NCBI GenBank assembly: GCA_012932865.1
Contig: SAXG01000019.1
Coordinates: 496,001 to 560,000, forward strand
Length of the DNA: 64,000 bases
Reading direction: 5' to 3'
DNA from: Amylostereum areolatum
Lineage: Eukaryota > Basidiomycota > Agaricomycetes > Russulales > Stereaceae
The translations under genes and the position numbers were made by a program. The notes under the pieces are model-generated. The model ran no database searches. It worked only from the letters and a program-made list of their open reading frames with translations, and was not told the origin of the DNA. Every line of letters begins with the position of its first letter. Within the stretch, counting starts at the first letter, position 1. This document shows, piece after piece, positions 45,019 through 56,213 of this stretch.

Positions 45019-45635
45019 CTAGAAGAAGTCCGCCGTGATGGGGCGACGGCCGAGGAGTTTCTTGGTGAGGTAGCCGGCTTTTACTGCCTGGCGGATCTTA
45101 TGTTCGTGGTGGCGGCGACGAAGGGTCTTACCCTTGATGGTGGGACGGAGGACTGGTGGTGGGGTGGATTCGGGGGTCCGGCGGTTAAACTGGGAGACGG
45201 AGGTGAAACTGGTTTGGAGGATCGGGTTGGGGGCGTCCTGGATGAGGTATGTGTGGTAGGTGGGGGCGTGGAGGGTGAATTCAAGGCGTTCGAGATCTAC
45301 GTTGATGCACATAGTGATCCGGACGTATAGGGCGAGGACGACAGTACCGTGATCCTTGTGCCACCTCCACTCGAAGATGCGGAAGTTGAGGCCGTGCGCG
45401 GTCCAGGGATCTTTCTTGCAGAGGTTCTGTACGGGGACGAGGCAGTTGATGGTGACGGCGTCGGACCAAGGGTAGGGGAGTGGTGCGTCGTCGCGGGGGG
45501 TGATCGGCTTTCCGTTGAACGGGAGGAAGACCGGTGCGTTCGGGAGGTCCGTGGTGGGAGTTTTTAACGTCGTAGAGATGGCAGAGGTAGATGGAGAGAG
45601 GGGTGCGAGGTAGGCGTAGGGGTAGACTGTCCAGG
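45019..45635 (-). CDS. Accessory ORF, Gypsy-A copy 2
   Basis: Open, uninterrupted version of the accessory frame also seen at 21020-21636. The frame continues upstream into the 5' LTR remnant without an ATG. Confidence 0.55.
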
Positions 45636-45817
45636 TGTCAGAAACGCAGTTTATGAGACCGATGAACCGCCTAAGTCGCGACGATGGGAGGAGCGAGAAG
45701 AGGATAGATTCGAGAGTGCCGGGGTCTAGGGTAGTGCAACGTGCGCTATAGTACCGTATGACGAGATGGACAGTCTGAGGAAAAGGGAAAAGGGATACTG
45801 TCCTTATATACAAGTGG
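45636..45817 (-). repeat. 5' LTR remnant of Gypsy-A copy 2
   Basis: The inner 182 bp of the LTR, up to CAAGTGG just past the TATA box. It then stops at TGTTACAACTTG, the terminus of an LTR of another family. Confidence 0.85.
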
Positions 45818-45923
45818 TGTTACAACTTGTCCAAGGTACTTCATTTTCCATTACCTTATTAGGAAGGACGTCGCTAAACGACGGATTACGACTGTGCCCC
45901 AGTTCGTAACCGTCTCAACGACG
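45818..45923 (+). mobile_element. LTR scrap of family C
   Basis: About 106 bp closely matching the start of the LTR at 62585 (TGTTACAACTTGTCCAAGG...GTCTCAACGACG). It then diverges into a C-rich tract. Confidence 0.85.
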
Positions 45924-46920
45924 CGACGACGACAGTGCCACCTGCACCTGCACCTGCACCCACACCCCCCACCCTCAACACGCTTTCCCACCCTCTCAAC
46001 GCTCGCCCGCTATCCCTCAACACGCCTGCCCGCCCCACGCGAATGATGGTGTACGCGCGTGCGTTGCACCCGGTGACACCGTCGTTCGGGTCCAGCGGTA
46101 TGCTTGCGGTAGGCGTGTTCGTGTTCGGAGACCTGCACAAGACAGTGTGCCCATGCCCACCCGCGCACTTGCCCCGCCCGTGTGCTTGCCCCGCCCGACC
46201 GCTCAACCCACCTGACCGCCCACGCGCTCAACCCGCGCGCGCCTGCGCACCCTCGAGGCCAACCCCTGCGCCCTTGACCCTGCGTGCGGTCAACCCGCCC
46301 ACACCCACGCCCTCCATGCCCGCGCCCTCAACGTCCACGGCTGCACACCCTCAACGACTGTACCCGCATGCGCTCAATCCACTCACGCCCGCGCCCGTGC
46401 TCAATGCGCACGACCCCCATACTCGGCGCACACACCCGTACCCCTGCAAGATGCCCACGCCTGCGACTGCCCTGGTTCTTCCTGCCGCACCCTTGTCGCA
46501 GGCCTCCATGCCCACCCGCCATCAACGCCATGCCCACCGCGCCCGCTATGCCCTATCCCCACCACGTGCCCTCCACATCTGCATGCCCACCGCGTGCTCG
46601 CATGCAACACACCGGCCCGCAACGCATGTGCACGCCTGCATGGAACGCTCGCTCGCACACCCTCGATGCACGCACACCTGCCTGTACGCACATGCGCCCG
46701 CGCACACACCCCTGCCCCCGACACGCACGTGCACATGCTCACACTGTGCACCCCCACTTACACTCGACGTGCATGCTGTCGTACGGGCCCGCGCAACCCT
46801 CAGCCTCACGCCCGGCTGATACTGCTCGCGCGTCGCGCGAGCACGTCGGTCTGGGCACCCGCTTCGACACCCTCAACGCACCCACCCCTGCGCTCTAGAC
46901 GCGCATGCACGCCTGCTCAC
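45924..46920. repeat. C-rich degenerate tandem repeat tract
   Basis: About 1 kb, strongly C over G on the plus strand, built of imperfect short words such as CCCTCAAC, CGCCCACGC, CACACCC and GCGCTCAAC. Long open frames cross it on both strands only because stop codons are rare in this composition. I do not call them genes. Confidence 0.7.
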
Positions 46921-48480
46921 ACCCTCAACCCGTACACACGCATGTCCATACAGTGCGTCTGCACTACGAGATGCACTTCTGCAGTGTGCTTTTATATGTG
47001 TGTGGGCTACTAAAATGTATATAACTAGCATAGACCCGTGCATTGCACTCATTCAAGTAGCAAGGCTGTGGTGATTGTATTCAAATAAGCAACAAATAAG
47101 CATAACTAAGTACTAAGCGTGAAGTGTGGAAGATTAAACTCGCAGTCCGATAGTAGGGAAACTGTAGCCAGGATGCCTAGAGGGGTTTGTGACGGTCCCA
47201 AATGCTCTCGCTCGTGTCGGGCTCTCTGGGCAATCTGCCATTTCGATAGCAGAGTGGGTTGTTCTGTTCCTTGAGGGTTCAGAGCTGGAGTCCTTGGGGG
47301 CGTAGGAAGCAAGTCGCCGAGGGCTGAGTAGGCCTGCGAATATGCGATGTCGATGAGGACATATCACCTGTGATATGGATAACAAAAGGATCAGTAAGGC
47401 CTTTACTATCGCATTGATTGATACTGTATGCACGTACCATCTATGAAAGCTCCGTTTGAGGCTTGCTGGTTGGTTGGGTTCTTGCATTATCGTGTCGCCT
47501 GTCATTGATTCGGACGTGGACAACACAATACAATGCTGTTGCGGACCTTCAGGATCCTGAGGTTGTCGTTGTGCTCGCACTCAAGACTGACGGTGGCCAA
47601 TGGCGTCAGCCGAGGAAAGCTGTAGACAACAATATAGTAAGCAAGGACAGTGATCAGTTTGTTAAGGTCAGTCATACCTAGACGGCCGTGTTCTCATTCG
47701 CTTGTGAGGAGGTTGAATGGGCACTGTTTCTGGGGGCTGCATCTTGGACAGAATCAGTGGACCTGTGTTCCTGCTTGGTGCACCGTCCCAATGGCCAGCC
47801 AATGTCACCCCCGACTCGCATAGATTCTTCTGCACAAATACACGTCAGTTCATCTCGCAAGAGAGAAAGAAAATGCGCACATGATCCAGATGAACGCACC
47901 GAGATGCACTGGATGCAGACGACAGGGTGTCCTGTACTGTGTCGTGTCGTGTCGTGTTGTATCATCACTCGAGCTCGGGACCACCACGCCTCATCCAAGC
48001 ACCGAGGAAATTTCCCGAAAAATCTCTAGATATATAAATAAATCCAATCAGGGGGGGTGGGAGCGACACAGCCATCATGACCGAAGCGACAAAACACATC
48101 TGTGTTGCTGCACAAACATTGCTTTGGAGGAAAATTGATTTGAATTTGTTTGCTGATATACAAAGTAAAAGGTATAAGTAGGGCTGTGCCATGGAGGCTA
48201 CTTTGACGCTAATGGCGGTGCGTAGAGGTGCCATAGAGAGTGGGAAGGTATGACAGTGGCCAAGTACGTGGTAGAGGTCAAGACGAAGAGCCACGTGGTG
48301 ACCCGGCCGATGCGGAAGCCTAGGATGATGCAAGCAGCCACGTGCATTTGTCAACGCAACCTGTCACGTGTTGTGTTACGATGACATGGCTGTTGTCCCA
48401 CAACCAATCAGAAAGCTCACTTGTCTCGCGGTTTGTGTCGTGACGTGACACAGCGCTCCACCGTGTCTCTCTTTGTATTA
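46921..48480. other. Non-coding or unrecognised region
   Basis: Several 100-150-codon frames but no domain, paralogue or splice model I can support. It includes GTGTCGTGTCGTGTCGTGTT near 47940-47960. Confidence 0.35.
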
Positions 48481-48494
48481 AAGGATGTAAGGAT

Positions 48495-48519
48495 GAAATA
48501 AAATAAAATAAAATAAACA
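48495..48519. repeat. AAAAT pentamer repeat
   Basis: About five units of AAAAT/AAATA. Confidence 0.8.
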
Positions 48520-48589
48520 AATTCAATGGAATGGAAAATGGTGTGAGTGCTTTTAAAATAGAATCACATCAGTGCCTATGTGCTCCTGC

Positions 48590-48949
48590 ACTCCAACACA
48601 GAATTGTGTGAGCACTTCTGCCAACCAGCACAAAAATGGTTGAGCGCTTGCACACTCCCACACCCAGCACAAATAGTGTGAGCGCTTGCATGCTCCCACA
48701 CTCGACACAAATGGTGTGAGCACTTGCATGCTCCCACATCCAGTACAAAATAGTGTGAGCGCTTGCGCGCTCCCACACCCGACACAAATGGTGTGAGCGC
48801 TTGTGTGCTCCCGCTCCCAACACAAATGGTATGAGCGCTTGCACACTTCCACACCCCACACAAATGGCATGAGCGCTCCCGCATCCAGTATAAAATAGTG
48901 TGAGTGCTTGCGCGCTCCCACTCCCAACACAAATGGCGTGAGCGCTTGC
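48590..48949. repeat. 38-bp minisatellite
   Basis: About nine imperfect units of roughly 37-39 bp, each with GTGTGAGCGCTTGC, then a GCTCCCACACC-like stretch and a CACAAATG end. The last unit ends GAGCGCTTGC, directly followed by the 5' LTR of Gypsy-A copy 3. Open frames through it (Cys/Ala/His-rich) are repeat artefacts. Confidence 0.85.
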
Positions 48950-49372
48950 TGTCACGGATCGCTCCATTTCTTTCTTCATTTGCAGACCTTGTACACTCGA
49001 CGCATCACGGCACATGACTTTCCTTCGCATCACATGCTCCAACGACGTCATTGCCCGGACTTCCGAACGGTGTTCCGCATCCTTATCTATGACATCATTG
49101 CTCCGGACTTCCGTCCTCCTCCCCATGACTCCTTTCTTATTGTTCCCCCCGCTCGCACCACTATCGCATCGCATCGCACCATCGTTCCCACTTGTATATA
49201 AGGACAGTATCCCTTTTCCCTTTTCCTTAGACTGTCCATCTCATCATACGGTACTGTAGCACACGTTGCACTACCCTAGGCTCGACACTCTTGAATCCAT
49301 CTATTCTCTCTCGCTCCTCCCATCGTTGCGACTTAGGCGGTTCCATCGGTCTCATAAACTGCGTTTCTGACA
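48950..49372 (+). repeat. 5' LTR of Gypsy-A copy 3
   Basis: TGTCACGG...TTTCTGACA, inserted in the minisatellite. 423 bp with small indels relative to the 420-bp LTRs. Confidence 0.87.
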
Positions 49373-49991
49373 CCTGGACAGTCTACCCTACGCCTACCTC
49401 GCACCCCTCTCTCCCCATCTACCCCTGCCGTCTCTACGACGTTAAAACCCCCACACCACAGATCTCCCAAACGCCCCGGTCTTCCTCCTGTTCGACGGTA
49501 AACCGATCACCCCCCGAGACGACGCACCTCTACCCTACCCCTGGTCCGACGCCGTCACCGTCAACTGCCTCGTCCCTGTCCAGAATCTCTGCAAGAAGGA
49601 CCCGTGGACTGCACACGGTCTCAACTTCCGCATCTTCGAGTGGAGGTGGCATAAGGATCACAGTACGGTTGTCCTCGCCCTGTACACCCAGATTACTATG
49701 TGCATCAACGTAGATCTTGAGTGCCTCGAGTTCACCCTCCACGCCCCTACCTATCACACATACCTCATCCAGAACGCCCCCAACCCGATCCTCCAGACCA
49801 GCTTCACCTCCGTCTCCCAGTTCAACCGCTGGACCCCCGAATCTACCCCACCCCCAGTCCTCTGTCCCACCGTCAAGGGTAAGACCCTTCGTCACCGCCA
49901 CCACGAACACAAGATCCACCAGGCAGTAAAAGCCGGCTACCTCACCAAGAAACTCCTCGGTCGTCGTCCTGTCGCGGCCGACTTCTTCTAG
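49373..49991 (+). pseudogene. Accessory ORF, Gypsy-A copy 3
   Basis: Same protein as 21020-21636. An indel near 49440-49480 breaks the frame, after which it is open to TAG 49989-49991 (FRIFEWRWHKDHSTV, KAGYLTKKLLGRRP). Confidence 0.6.
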
Positions 49992-50032
49992 AAACCATCG
50001 CTTCCCAAACCTTCACCCGTCCCCCCACCCCC

Positions 50033-51601
50033 GTGTTTCCCCCGGGCATCTTCCGCGACTATTTTCCGAATGAATACTCCGTCCTCACCTCCCTAGACAC
50101 CAAGAGACCGGTACAGTGGGCCCACAACCCTCCCGAAGAAAGCAGACAAGACTGGTACTTTCAAGGAGGCAACTATCTCACAGACGAAGACTTCGATCTC
50201 GTGACCGACGTCCTTGCCGCCTTCATCGACCCACCTGCATCCTCTTCCACACTGCCCCACCGATCCACCGTCCTCCTCCCCCCCAGCGGATTCAAGTTCG
50301 ACAGTGTCACCAGGAAGTGGTACGCATATCGACGGAACCGGCAAGGAACACCAGGGCGCACAGTAGTTGAGTGGCAACCCTCTAGTGCAAACCCTGTTCA
50401 GGACCTCTGGTTTTGGAGACACAGCCAGGAACTCATCACATCCCCCGAATTCCAAGTTGCGCGTGAAGTCCAAATCGAGCTCGACGAAGCTGAAGAACAT
50501 CGCAAGGAACTCCGACGCCAACAAGCAGAAGCCTTCACCCGATCCCTTGACATCGCCCTCCCCACTGACAAAATGCCCGATGAAGAAACCAAACCCTCGA
50601 CCGCCTCCAAGCGCGAGCTCGGCCCCAAGCCGAAGCCTTTCAAAGGTGATAGACGCGATACCCTCCAATTCTCCCTCGAGCTCCGCATGTTCCTGCGCGT
50701 TAACAAAGACATTTATGCCACAGATGACTCAAAGATGATGCTCCTCCTCAGCCTGATGGAGGACGACACGGCAAAAGCCTGGGCCACGCATCGCCGCATG
50801 GAACTCTTCGCCGATGAAGACGAGAAGGAAGACACCGAAACCCTCGACCCCACGCCCCCAACACTCCACTATAACTCCTACAAAGAGCTCTTCGAGAGGT
50901 TTGGCAAAGACTTCGTACCCGTCGATCCGAAGATAGAGGCTCAGCGTAAGATCAACGAGCTCGCAATGACCACCCGGGACGTCACTGACTTCATCACCGA
51001 GTTTGAGATGCTGGCAACCATGTCAGCGTACAACGACGAGGCGCTAATCCACTTTTTCAAGAAGGGACTTCAGCATGACCTCGGCAAGCAGGTGGCCCGG
51101 TCGTACCCGTTCCCCACCAAGCTCGCGGAATGGAAGGAGCGCGCCCGCCGCATCAACCACCAGTGGCTCAAAGAGAACCCGGAGAGGAAGAGCAGTCAGT
51201 CCAAGGGGGCTGTCGCGCTCACCTCGAACGGTTCGACCAACGACTCCTTGCCGCGCCGAGTCGGCGCCTTCACCAACACCTCGACCCGCCCTGCAAAGCT
51301 GATGGACGACGAGCGCGCAAAGATGATGCACGAAGGCAAGTGCTTCATGTGTCGACAGGCTGGTCACGTCTCTCGTGACTGCCCCAACCGCGACTCGAGC
51401 GCGCGACGGGTGGGCGCAGTAGAGACTGGGTCCAAGGCCCCTCCCCTGCCGACGAACACGGCTCCGTCCACTGCGAAAGCAGCTCCCGACCCATCCAAAA
51501 CCATCGCGGCGATCACTCGTCAGCTGAAGGATCTGGACGCGGAAGGCAAGGAGCAGGCAGTAGCGCTGTTGAAGGACATCCTGGAATCGCAGGATTTTTG
51601 A
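50033..51601 (+). CDS. Gypsy-A copy 3 gag (intact)
   Basis: 522 open codons, the only uninterrupted gag of the three copies. The first ATG is at 50573 (MPDEETKPS). The 180 codons before it (FPPGIFRDYFPNEYSV..., WYAYRRNRQG) are conserved in all copies but need a start upstream or a frame link from the accessory ORF. Capsid-like helical region about 200-370 with FKGDRRDTL and a VTDFITEFEMLA block. CCHC knuckle CFMCRQAGHVSRDC near 440. A C-terminal helical tail ends at TGA 51599-51601, protease following in the -1 frame at GATTTTTGA. Confidence 0.85.
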   Translation: MFPPGIFRDYFPNEYSVLTSLDTKRPVQWAHNPPEESRQDWYFQGGNYLTDEDFDLVTDVLAAFIDPPASSSTLPHRSTVLLPPSGFKFDSVTRKWYAYRRNRQGTPGRTVVEWQPSSANPVQDLWFWRHSQELITSPEFQVAREVQIELDEAEEHRKELRRQQAEAFTRSLDIALPTDKMPDEETKPSTASKRELGPKPKPFKGDRRDTLQFSLELRMFLRVNKDIYATDDSKMMLLLSLMEDDTAKAWATHRRMELFADEDEKEDTETLDPTPPTLHYNSYKELFERFGKDFVPVDPKIEAQRKINELAMTTRDVTDFITEFEMLATMSAYNDEALIHFFKKGLQHDLGKQVARSYPFPTKLAEWKERARRINHQWLKENPERKSSQSKGAVALTSNGSTNDSLPRRVGAFTNTSTRPAKLMDDERAKMMHEGKCFMCRQAGHVSRDCPNRDSSARRVGAVETGSKAPPLPTNTAPSTAKAAPDPSKTIAAITRQLKDLDAEGKEQAVALLKDILESQDF

Positions 51602-52110
51602 AACGCCCCCCAGTCGTGTCGTCTGGTGGAGGCAAAGGACTTTTGGTATCATCGTCGAATCGTTTCGCTGTATTATCATCCATGCATACCTGTGAGCAAT
51701 CGTATCCCCCGTGTTTATATCTGTCTACCGTCACCAAGAACAGGCAAGCACCATCGATCACGCTCAAGGTCAAGCTGATCGTACGAGTTACCAAAAGAGA
51801 AATCGACGCAGACGCACTGCTTGATAGCGGCGCAGAAGGAATTATCCTGAACCGAAGCTTCGTTGAACGCAAGAAGCTCACCACAAGAAAACTAGAAAAC
51901 CCGTTCCCCGTGCGTAATGTGGACGGCACCGAGAACATCATGGGCTGGGTACGCGACACAACGACCCAGCGGATCCGGATATACTCGCAAGATTCAAAGG
52001 CATACCATGAGGAAGAAGCTGAGTTCTTCATCACCGACATCGGCGATCATGACATGATCCTTGGAACAGACTGGCTCGACGAGCACAATCCCCCCATAGA
52101 CTGGCAATGA
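51598..52110 (+). CDS. Gypsy-A copy 3 protease
   Basis: 170 codons, LLDSGAEG catalytic motif. Same sequence as copy 1 and same TGA ending (52108-52110). Confidence 0.8.
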   Translation: MKRPPVVSSGGGKGLLVSSSNRFAVLSSMHTCEQSYPPCLYLSTVTKNRQAPSITLKVKLIVRVTKREIDADALLDSGAEGIILNRSFVERKKLTTRKLENPFPVRNVDGTENIMGWVRDTTTQRIRIYSQDSKAYHEEEAEFFITDIGDHDMILGTDWLDEHNPPIDWQ

Positions 52111-52122
52111 GACCGTGTTGAC

Positions 52123-53465
52123 ATGCTCCGCTGCCCTCCCTCGTGCACTCTGTCCAAACCTCCTGTGACGAACCTCGCAACCAAGCCACGGAAACCATCA
52201 TCGGTCCAATCACAGCGTAAGGTTGAAGCAGGTAAAACCCCGAGGACACCTCTCGTCGTGGACGATCCCTTCCCAGAGCCGACATATGTGTCCTGGACCC
52301 CAGTCCCCACTTATGTCATTCCTGCACGCAGAGTCAAAGGTGTTCGTGTTCGCACGCTCCATCACTCCCCTCTACCTGCACGACTCTTCACTGAAGACGA
52401 CGATGAGCGGCCCATGGTATTCCGAGACTGGGAGATCAATGGACTACACCGCACCGGAATCCTCCCTGAAACCGATGGTCCTAATCCAGATGCAATACCC
52501 ATCCGCGCGGGCTTTACAAAAGTGCAGGAGCTTGCAGAGCATTCAAAAGAGAATGCACACCCGCAAACCTTCAAAGACTTAGTCCCCCGCCGTACCGCGA
52601 CTTCGCGCCTGTATTCGACAAAAAAACCTCCGAGCGACTTCCTGACCGACGACCATGGGACCATGCTATCGACATGAAAGACGGCTTTGAACCCAAACCG
52701 TGCAAAATCTACCCCCTCTCACCTTCCGAGCAGATCGAACTCGACACCTTCCTCGACGACCACCTGAAGAAAGGCTATATCCGCCCATCGAAGTCACCTC
52801 AGGCGAGTCCGTTCTTCTTTGTGAAGAAAAAGGATGGGAAGCTGTGTCCCGTACAGGACTATCGAGAATTAAACAAGGGCACAGTCAAGAATGAATACCC
52901 CTTGCCACTGATCTCTGAAATCGTCGACCGTCTCAAAGGTGCAAAGATCTTCTCAAAGATGGATGTTCGCTGGGGCTACAACAATGTCCGCATCAAGGAA
53001 GGCGACGAGTGGAAGGCTGCGTTCAAGACGAATCGCGGTCTCTTTGAACCTACAGTGATGTTTTTCGGGCTTATGAACTCCCCTGCGACGTTTCAGGCAA
53101 TGATGAATGAACTGTTCAAGGACCTCATCAACTCGGGCAAGGTCATTATCTACATGGACGACATCTTGGTGTTCACTCGCACCATGGACGAACACCGCAC
53201 CATAGTGCGGCAGGTTCTGCAACATTTTCAAGACAACAACCTCTTCCTCAAACCGGAGAAATGCGTCTTTGAGCAAGATTCCGTTGAATACCTCGGACTC
53301 ATTATCTCGCACGACAAGATCGCTATGGACCCCGTCAAGGTAGCAGGTATTCAGGACTGGCCGACACCACGAACGGTCAAAGATGTGCAATCCTTCCTCG
53401 GTTTTGGCAACTTCTACCGATGTTTCATCAAGGACTTCTCCAAGCACGACCCCTATTTGACCTGA
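52123..53465 (+). CDS. Gypsy-A copy 3 linker and reverse transcriptase
   Basis: Linker 52123-52677 and RT 52674-53465, linked by a seven-A run in the same register as copy 1. YMDD intact, with Gly in YLGLIIS. Confidence 0.82.
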
Positions 53466-54105
53466 CAAAGAAGGACCGCACATGGGACTGGTCGACAGAT
53501 TGCCAAACTGCGTTTGACGCACTGAAAGCTGCGTTTACTTCCTCCCCCGTCTTGGTCATGCCTGACCCAAAGAAGCCTTACCTCATTGAAGTCGACGCCT
53601 CGGACTTTGCTACTGGAGGTATACTCTCGCAGAAAGGCGACGACGGTCACTGGCATCCAGTAGCGTATCTGTCCAAGGCCCTATCGGAACCGGAATGCAA
53701 CTATGACATCTACGACAAGGAGCTACTTGCGATCATCCGCGCGCTTGAAGCCTGGCGCCACTACCTCGAAGGCGCCCCCGACACCGTCGAAATCTGGACA
53801 GATCACAAGAACCTGGAGCACTTCAAGACGGCACAGAAGCTGAGCCGCCAACAGGCACATTGGGCTCTATTCCTCACTCGATTTGACTTCTTGCTCGTTC
53901 ACAAACCAGGAATATCCCACCGCCCGGATCCAATGTCTCGACGACCCGATCACAAGGATGGAGTTGAAAACGACAACAAGGAGCGCGTCTTGCTTGACCC
54001 CAAGTACTTCCAGGTACGCGCAACAAGGCCAGGAGCAGTAACCTCCCTCGGCGATGTTGAACTCCGACGACATATCCGAGACTGCAAAACCAAAGACATC
54101 GAGGT
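53420..54105 (+). CDS. Gypsy-A copy 3 RNase H (truncated)
   Basis: [14 protein letters not shown] and [10 protein letters not shown] blocks present. The frame enters the Gypsy-B LTR after KTKDIEV and stops a few codons later (54121). The integrase is lost. Confidence 0.82.
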
Positions 54106-54564
54106 TGTCAGCAACGACTAGTGCGACAGCACCAAGTTACGGCACAGCTGACTAGAAGATGAGGACGACAGAGGGGAGCCGATCAGACACGGCGACAGAC
54201 AAGGGAAAGCAAGCAAAGTCGGTAGAATTGACTAGCTCGAGATAAGGGATATGTACAGTGAGAGCGAGCCTTATATACACAAGAGGAGAGAGACTTAGGT
54301 AAGCAACCAATACACGGCGATCAGTAAGCAGACCTAGTATAAGTAAGTAGTCGTATGTAAAAGAGCACAGCATGAGTCAGTATTGTACAGCATGAGTCAG
54401 GGGAAAGGAGTCAGACCCGGGCAAATATGAGTCACGTGGGCCCAGGTGGGATATAGATGAACCGGGTCCGGGCCGAAGTGGAGCCGGACCGGTGATAAGC
54501 CGATAAGTCCTAAAGCGTGTAACCGATGTAAAGTAAAAAAGAAAATTATAGACCGTTCATGACA
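54106..54564 (-). repeat. 3' LTR of Gypsy-B copy 2
   Basis: 459 bp, TGTCAGCAACG...GTTCATGACA on the plus strand. It matches 36909-37363 in reverse orientation. Confidence 0.87.
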
Positions 54565-54638
54565 TCACCCCTTCCTTAGATTCGACGTCCTCGTCGCAAT
54601 CAGATCCAGCTTCCTCTTCCGCCAGGAGTTCCTAACGA

Positions 54639-56213
54639 TTAAGGTGTGCAGGTTTCGGGGCACCCGGGGTGCTTGCGGTGGAAGTCGTCGATACGTTTCT
54701 TGGCATTCTGGAGATTGGCAAGAGGTTCCCAAGTATTGTCATTGTCTGGGTAGCCTTTCCATTTGACAAGGTAGTTGAAGCCGCGACCAACTTTCTTGGA
54801 GTCTATAATTTTTTCGACCTCATAGACTTCCTCTCCTTGGACTAACTCTGGGGGTGGAGGTGCAGGTGCTTTCTGGTTGTCAAAGGCGGGACCGTTGTGT
54901 GGAGATAGGAGGGACTCGTTGAAGACCGGATGTTTTCGTGACCAGGATGTAGGGAGGCGAAGCTTGTAAGCCGATGCTCCGACTTTTTCCAGGATTTCGA
55001 AAGGACCAAAGCGCTTGTCATCTAGATTTTGCATAGGACGTGCCGTTTTGATTACGGTTTGGCCATCTCTGGTCTTGGCTTCCAGCCAGACGAAGTCGCC
55101 AATTTTGTAATCTATTGGTTCGTCCTTCTTGCGATCGTAAAAGTGCTTTTGATCGTCCTGTGCTGCGCTTAGCGCGGAGCGGGCTTCCTCATAGATGTCT
55201 CGCATGCGTTGTGCAAACTCGTTCGCCGATGGGTTGTCTGTCTCGCGTCGAGGGTTTGTCCCCAGGTAGAGTTCCCGACCATAGTTGGCAAAGTTGGGAG
55301 ACATCCCAATCAAACTATGGACCATGTTGTTGAGCGCAGTCATGGCAAGTGGGAGGTAACGTGTCCAATTGTCCTGTCGTTGATTGACGAAGATACGAAG
55401 GTAGTTTTCCATGGTCATGTTGGAGTGTTCGGTCTGTCCATCCATCTGAGGGTGATACGCCGTGGACGGGTTCCCTTCAATGCCTAACAGTTGGAATGAT
55501 GCCATGGTGAACTTGGAGACAAACACGCTGCCACGGTCGCTGATGATCTTTCTAGGAATTCCATGATGGGGGACCACCTCGCATAGGTACTCGAAGGCGA
55601 GTTCGTCCTCTGTTAGGTCTTTGGTCGTGGCCCAGAATACAACCTGCTTGGTACCCATGCAGTTCACATTGCAGATGGCGTCTTTTCCATCCGAGACCGG
55701 GAGCGGCATGACAAAGTCAATGGATACATGCTCCCAAGGTGCTTGTGGTGGGTCATGTGGGTGGAGTGGAGCGGCAATACAATCATGTCTAATCTTGGTA
55801 CGTTGGCAGGTCTCACATCCTTCAACATATTTCCGGACATTGTCTCTAATTGCAGGCCACCAGTAGTTGCGTGTGATGAGCTCGTGGGTCTTGTATCGTC
55901 CTGGATGACCGACAAGCGGGCCGTCATGATGAGCTTGAATGATGTCTGCATGGAGTCCTTTGTCTCTTGGGACATAGAGTCTGTGTTGCCAGGTGACCGT
56001 TCCATCTGCATGTTCCAGCCATCCCTTCACTTTGAGTGCTAAGGCGCGTTCTACTGCATGGTCTTGGAGTAAGGTAGCCTCCTGAATCCGCTCAATGAAG
56101 GCATTGTCAGGTTCGTTGGTTACAATTCCTGCATGGTTGAGGGTGCGAAAGAGTTCTGGTTTCAGGAGGACAATGTTTTCATTGTCTTTCTCCCCCTTCT
56201 CAAGGCCCACTAG
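54639..56213 (-). CDS. Gypsy-B copy 2 integrase-chromodomain
   Basis: 523 open codons. Zinc finger HHDGPLVGHPGRY then CETCQRTK. DDE: Asp in SIDFVMPLPV, Asp in SDRGSVF, Glu in QTEHSNMT. Chromodomain at the C-terminus (EVEKIIDSKKVG, YLVKWKGYPDNDNTWEP). The frame is separated from RNase H only by the TGA around 56208-56216. Confidence 0.88.
   Translation of the reverse strand, partial: LVGLEKGEKDNENIVLLKPELFRTLNHAGIVTNEPDNAFIERIQEATLLQDHAVERALALKVKGWLEHADGTVTWQHRLYVPRDKGLHADIIQAHHDGPLVGHPGRYKTHELITRNYWWPAIRDNVRKYVEGCETCQRTKIRHDCIAAPLHPHDPPQAPWEHVSIDFVMPLPVSDGKDAICNVNCMGTKQVVFWATTKDLTEDELAFEYLCEVVPHHGIPRKIISDRGSVFVSKFTMASFQLLGIEGNPSTAYHPQMDGQTEHSNMTMENYLRIFVNQRQDNWTRYLPLAMTALNNMVHSLIGMSPNFANYGRELYLGTNPRRETDNPSANEFAQRMRDIYEEARSALSAAQDDQKHFYDRKKDEPIDYKIGDFVWLEAKTRDGQTVIKTARPMQNLDDKRFGPFEILEKVGASAYKLRLPTSWSRKHPVFNESLLSPHNGPAFDNQKAPAPPPPELVQGEEVYEVEKIIDSKKVGRGFNYLVKWKGYPDNDNTWEPLANLQNAKKRIDDFHRKHPGCPETCTP

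Larger units (their letters stand above)
39846..45817 (-). mobile_element. Gypsy-A chromovirus, copy 2, gag-deleted
   Basis: Minus orientation. Complete 3' LTR at 39846-40265, near-identical pol to copy 1, a large gag deletion, accessory ORF, and a 5' LTR remnant 45636-45817 that breaks at the start of a family C LTR. Lacking most of gag it would need gag in trans. Confidence 0.9.
48950..54105 (+). mobile_element. Gypsy-A chromovirus, copy 3, cut after RNase H
   Basis: 5' LTR 48950-49372 (423 bp), accessory ORF, intact gag, protease, RT and RNase H. It ends at 54105 inside the RNase H/integrase spacer, exactly where the LTR of Gypsy-B copy 2 starts. Integrase and 3' LTR are absent. Confidence 0.9.

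Noticed and set aside
45935..46819. 294-codon Pro/His/Thr-rich frame (+) and frames on the other strand
   Set aside because: Stop-poor repeat composition; similar lengths are open in several frames, with no domain or start context.
48590..48949. CRISPR array
   Set aside because: Contiguous imperfect units without unique spacers, in a eukaryotic genome.
48569..49174. Cys/His-rich 201-codon frame (-) suggesting a zinc-finger protein
   Set aside because: Encoded by the 38-bp minisatellite plus LTR; the Cys/His spacing only reflects the repeat unit.
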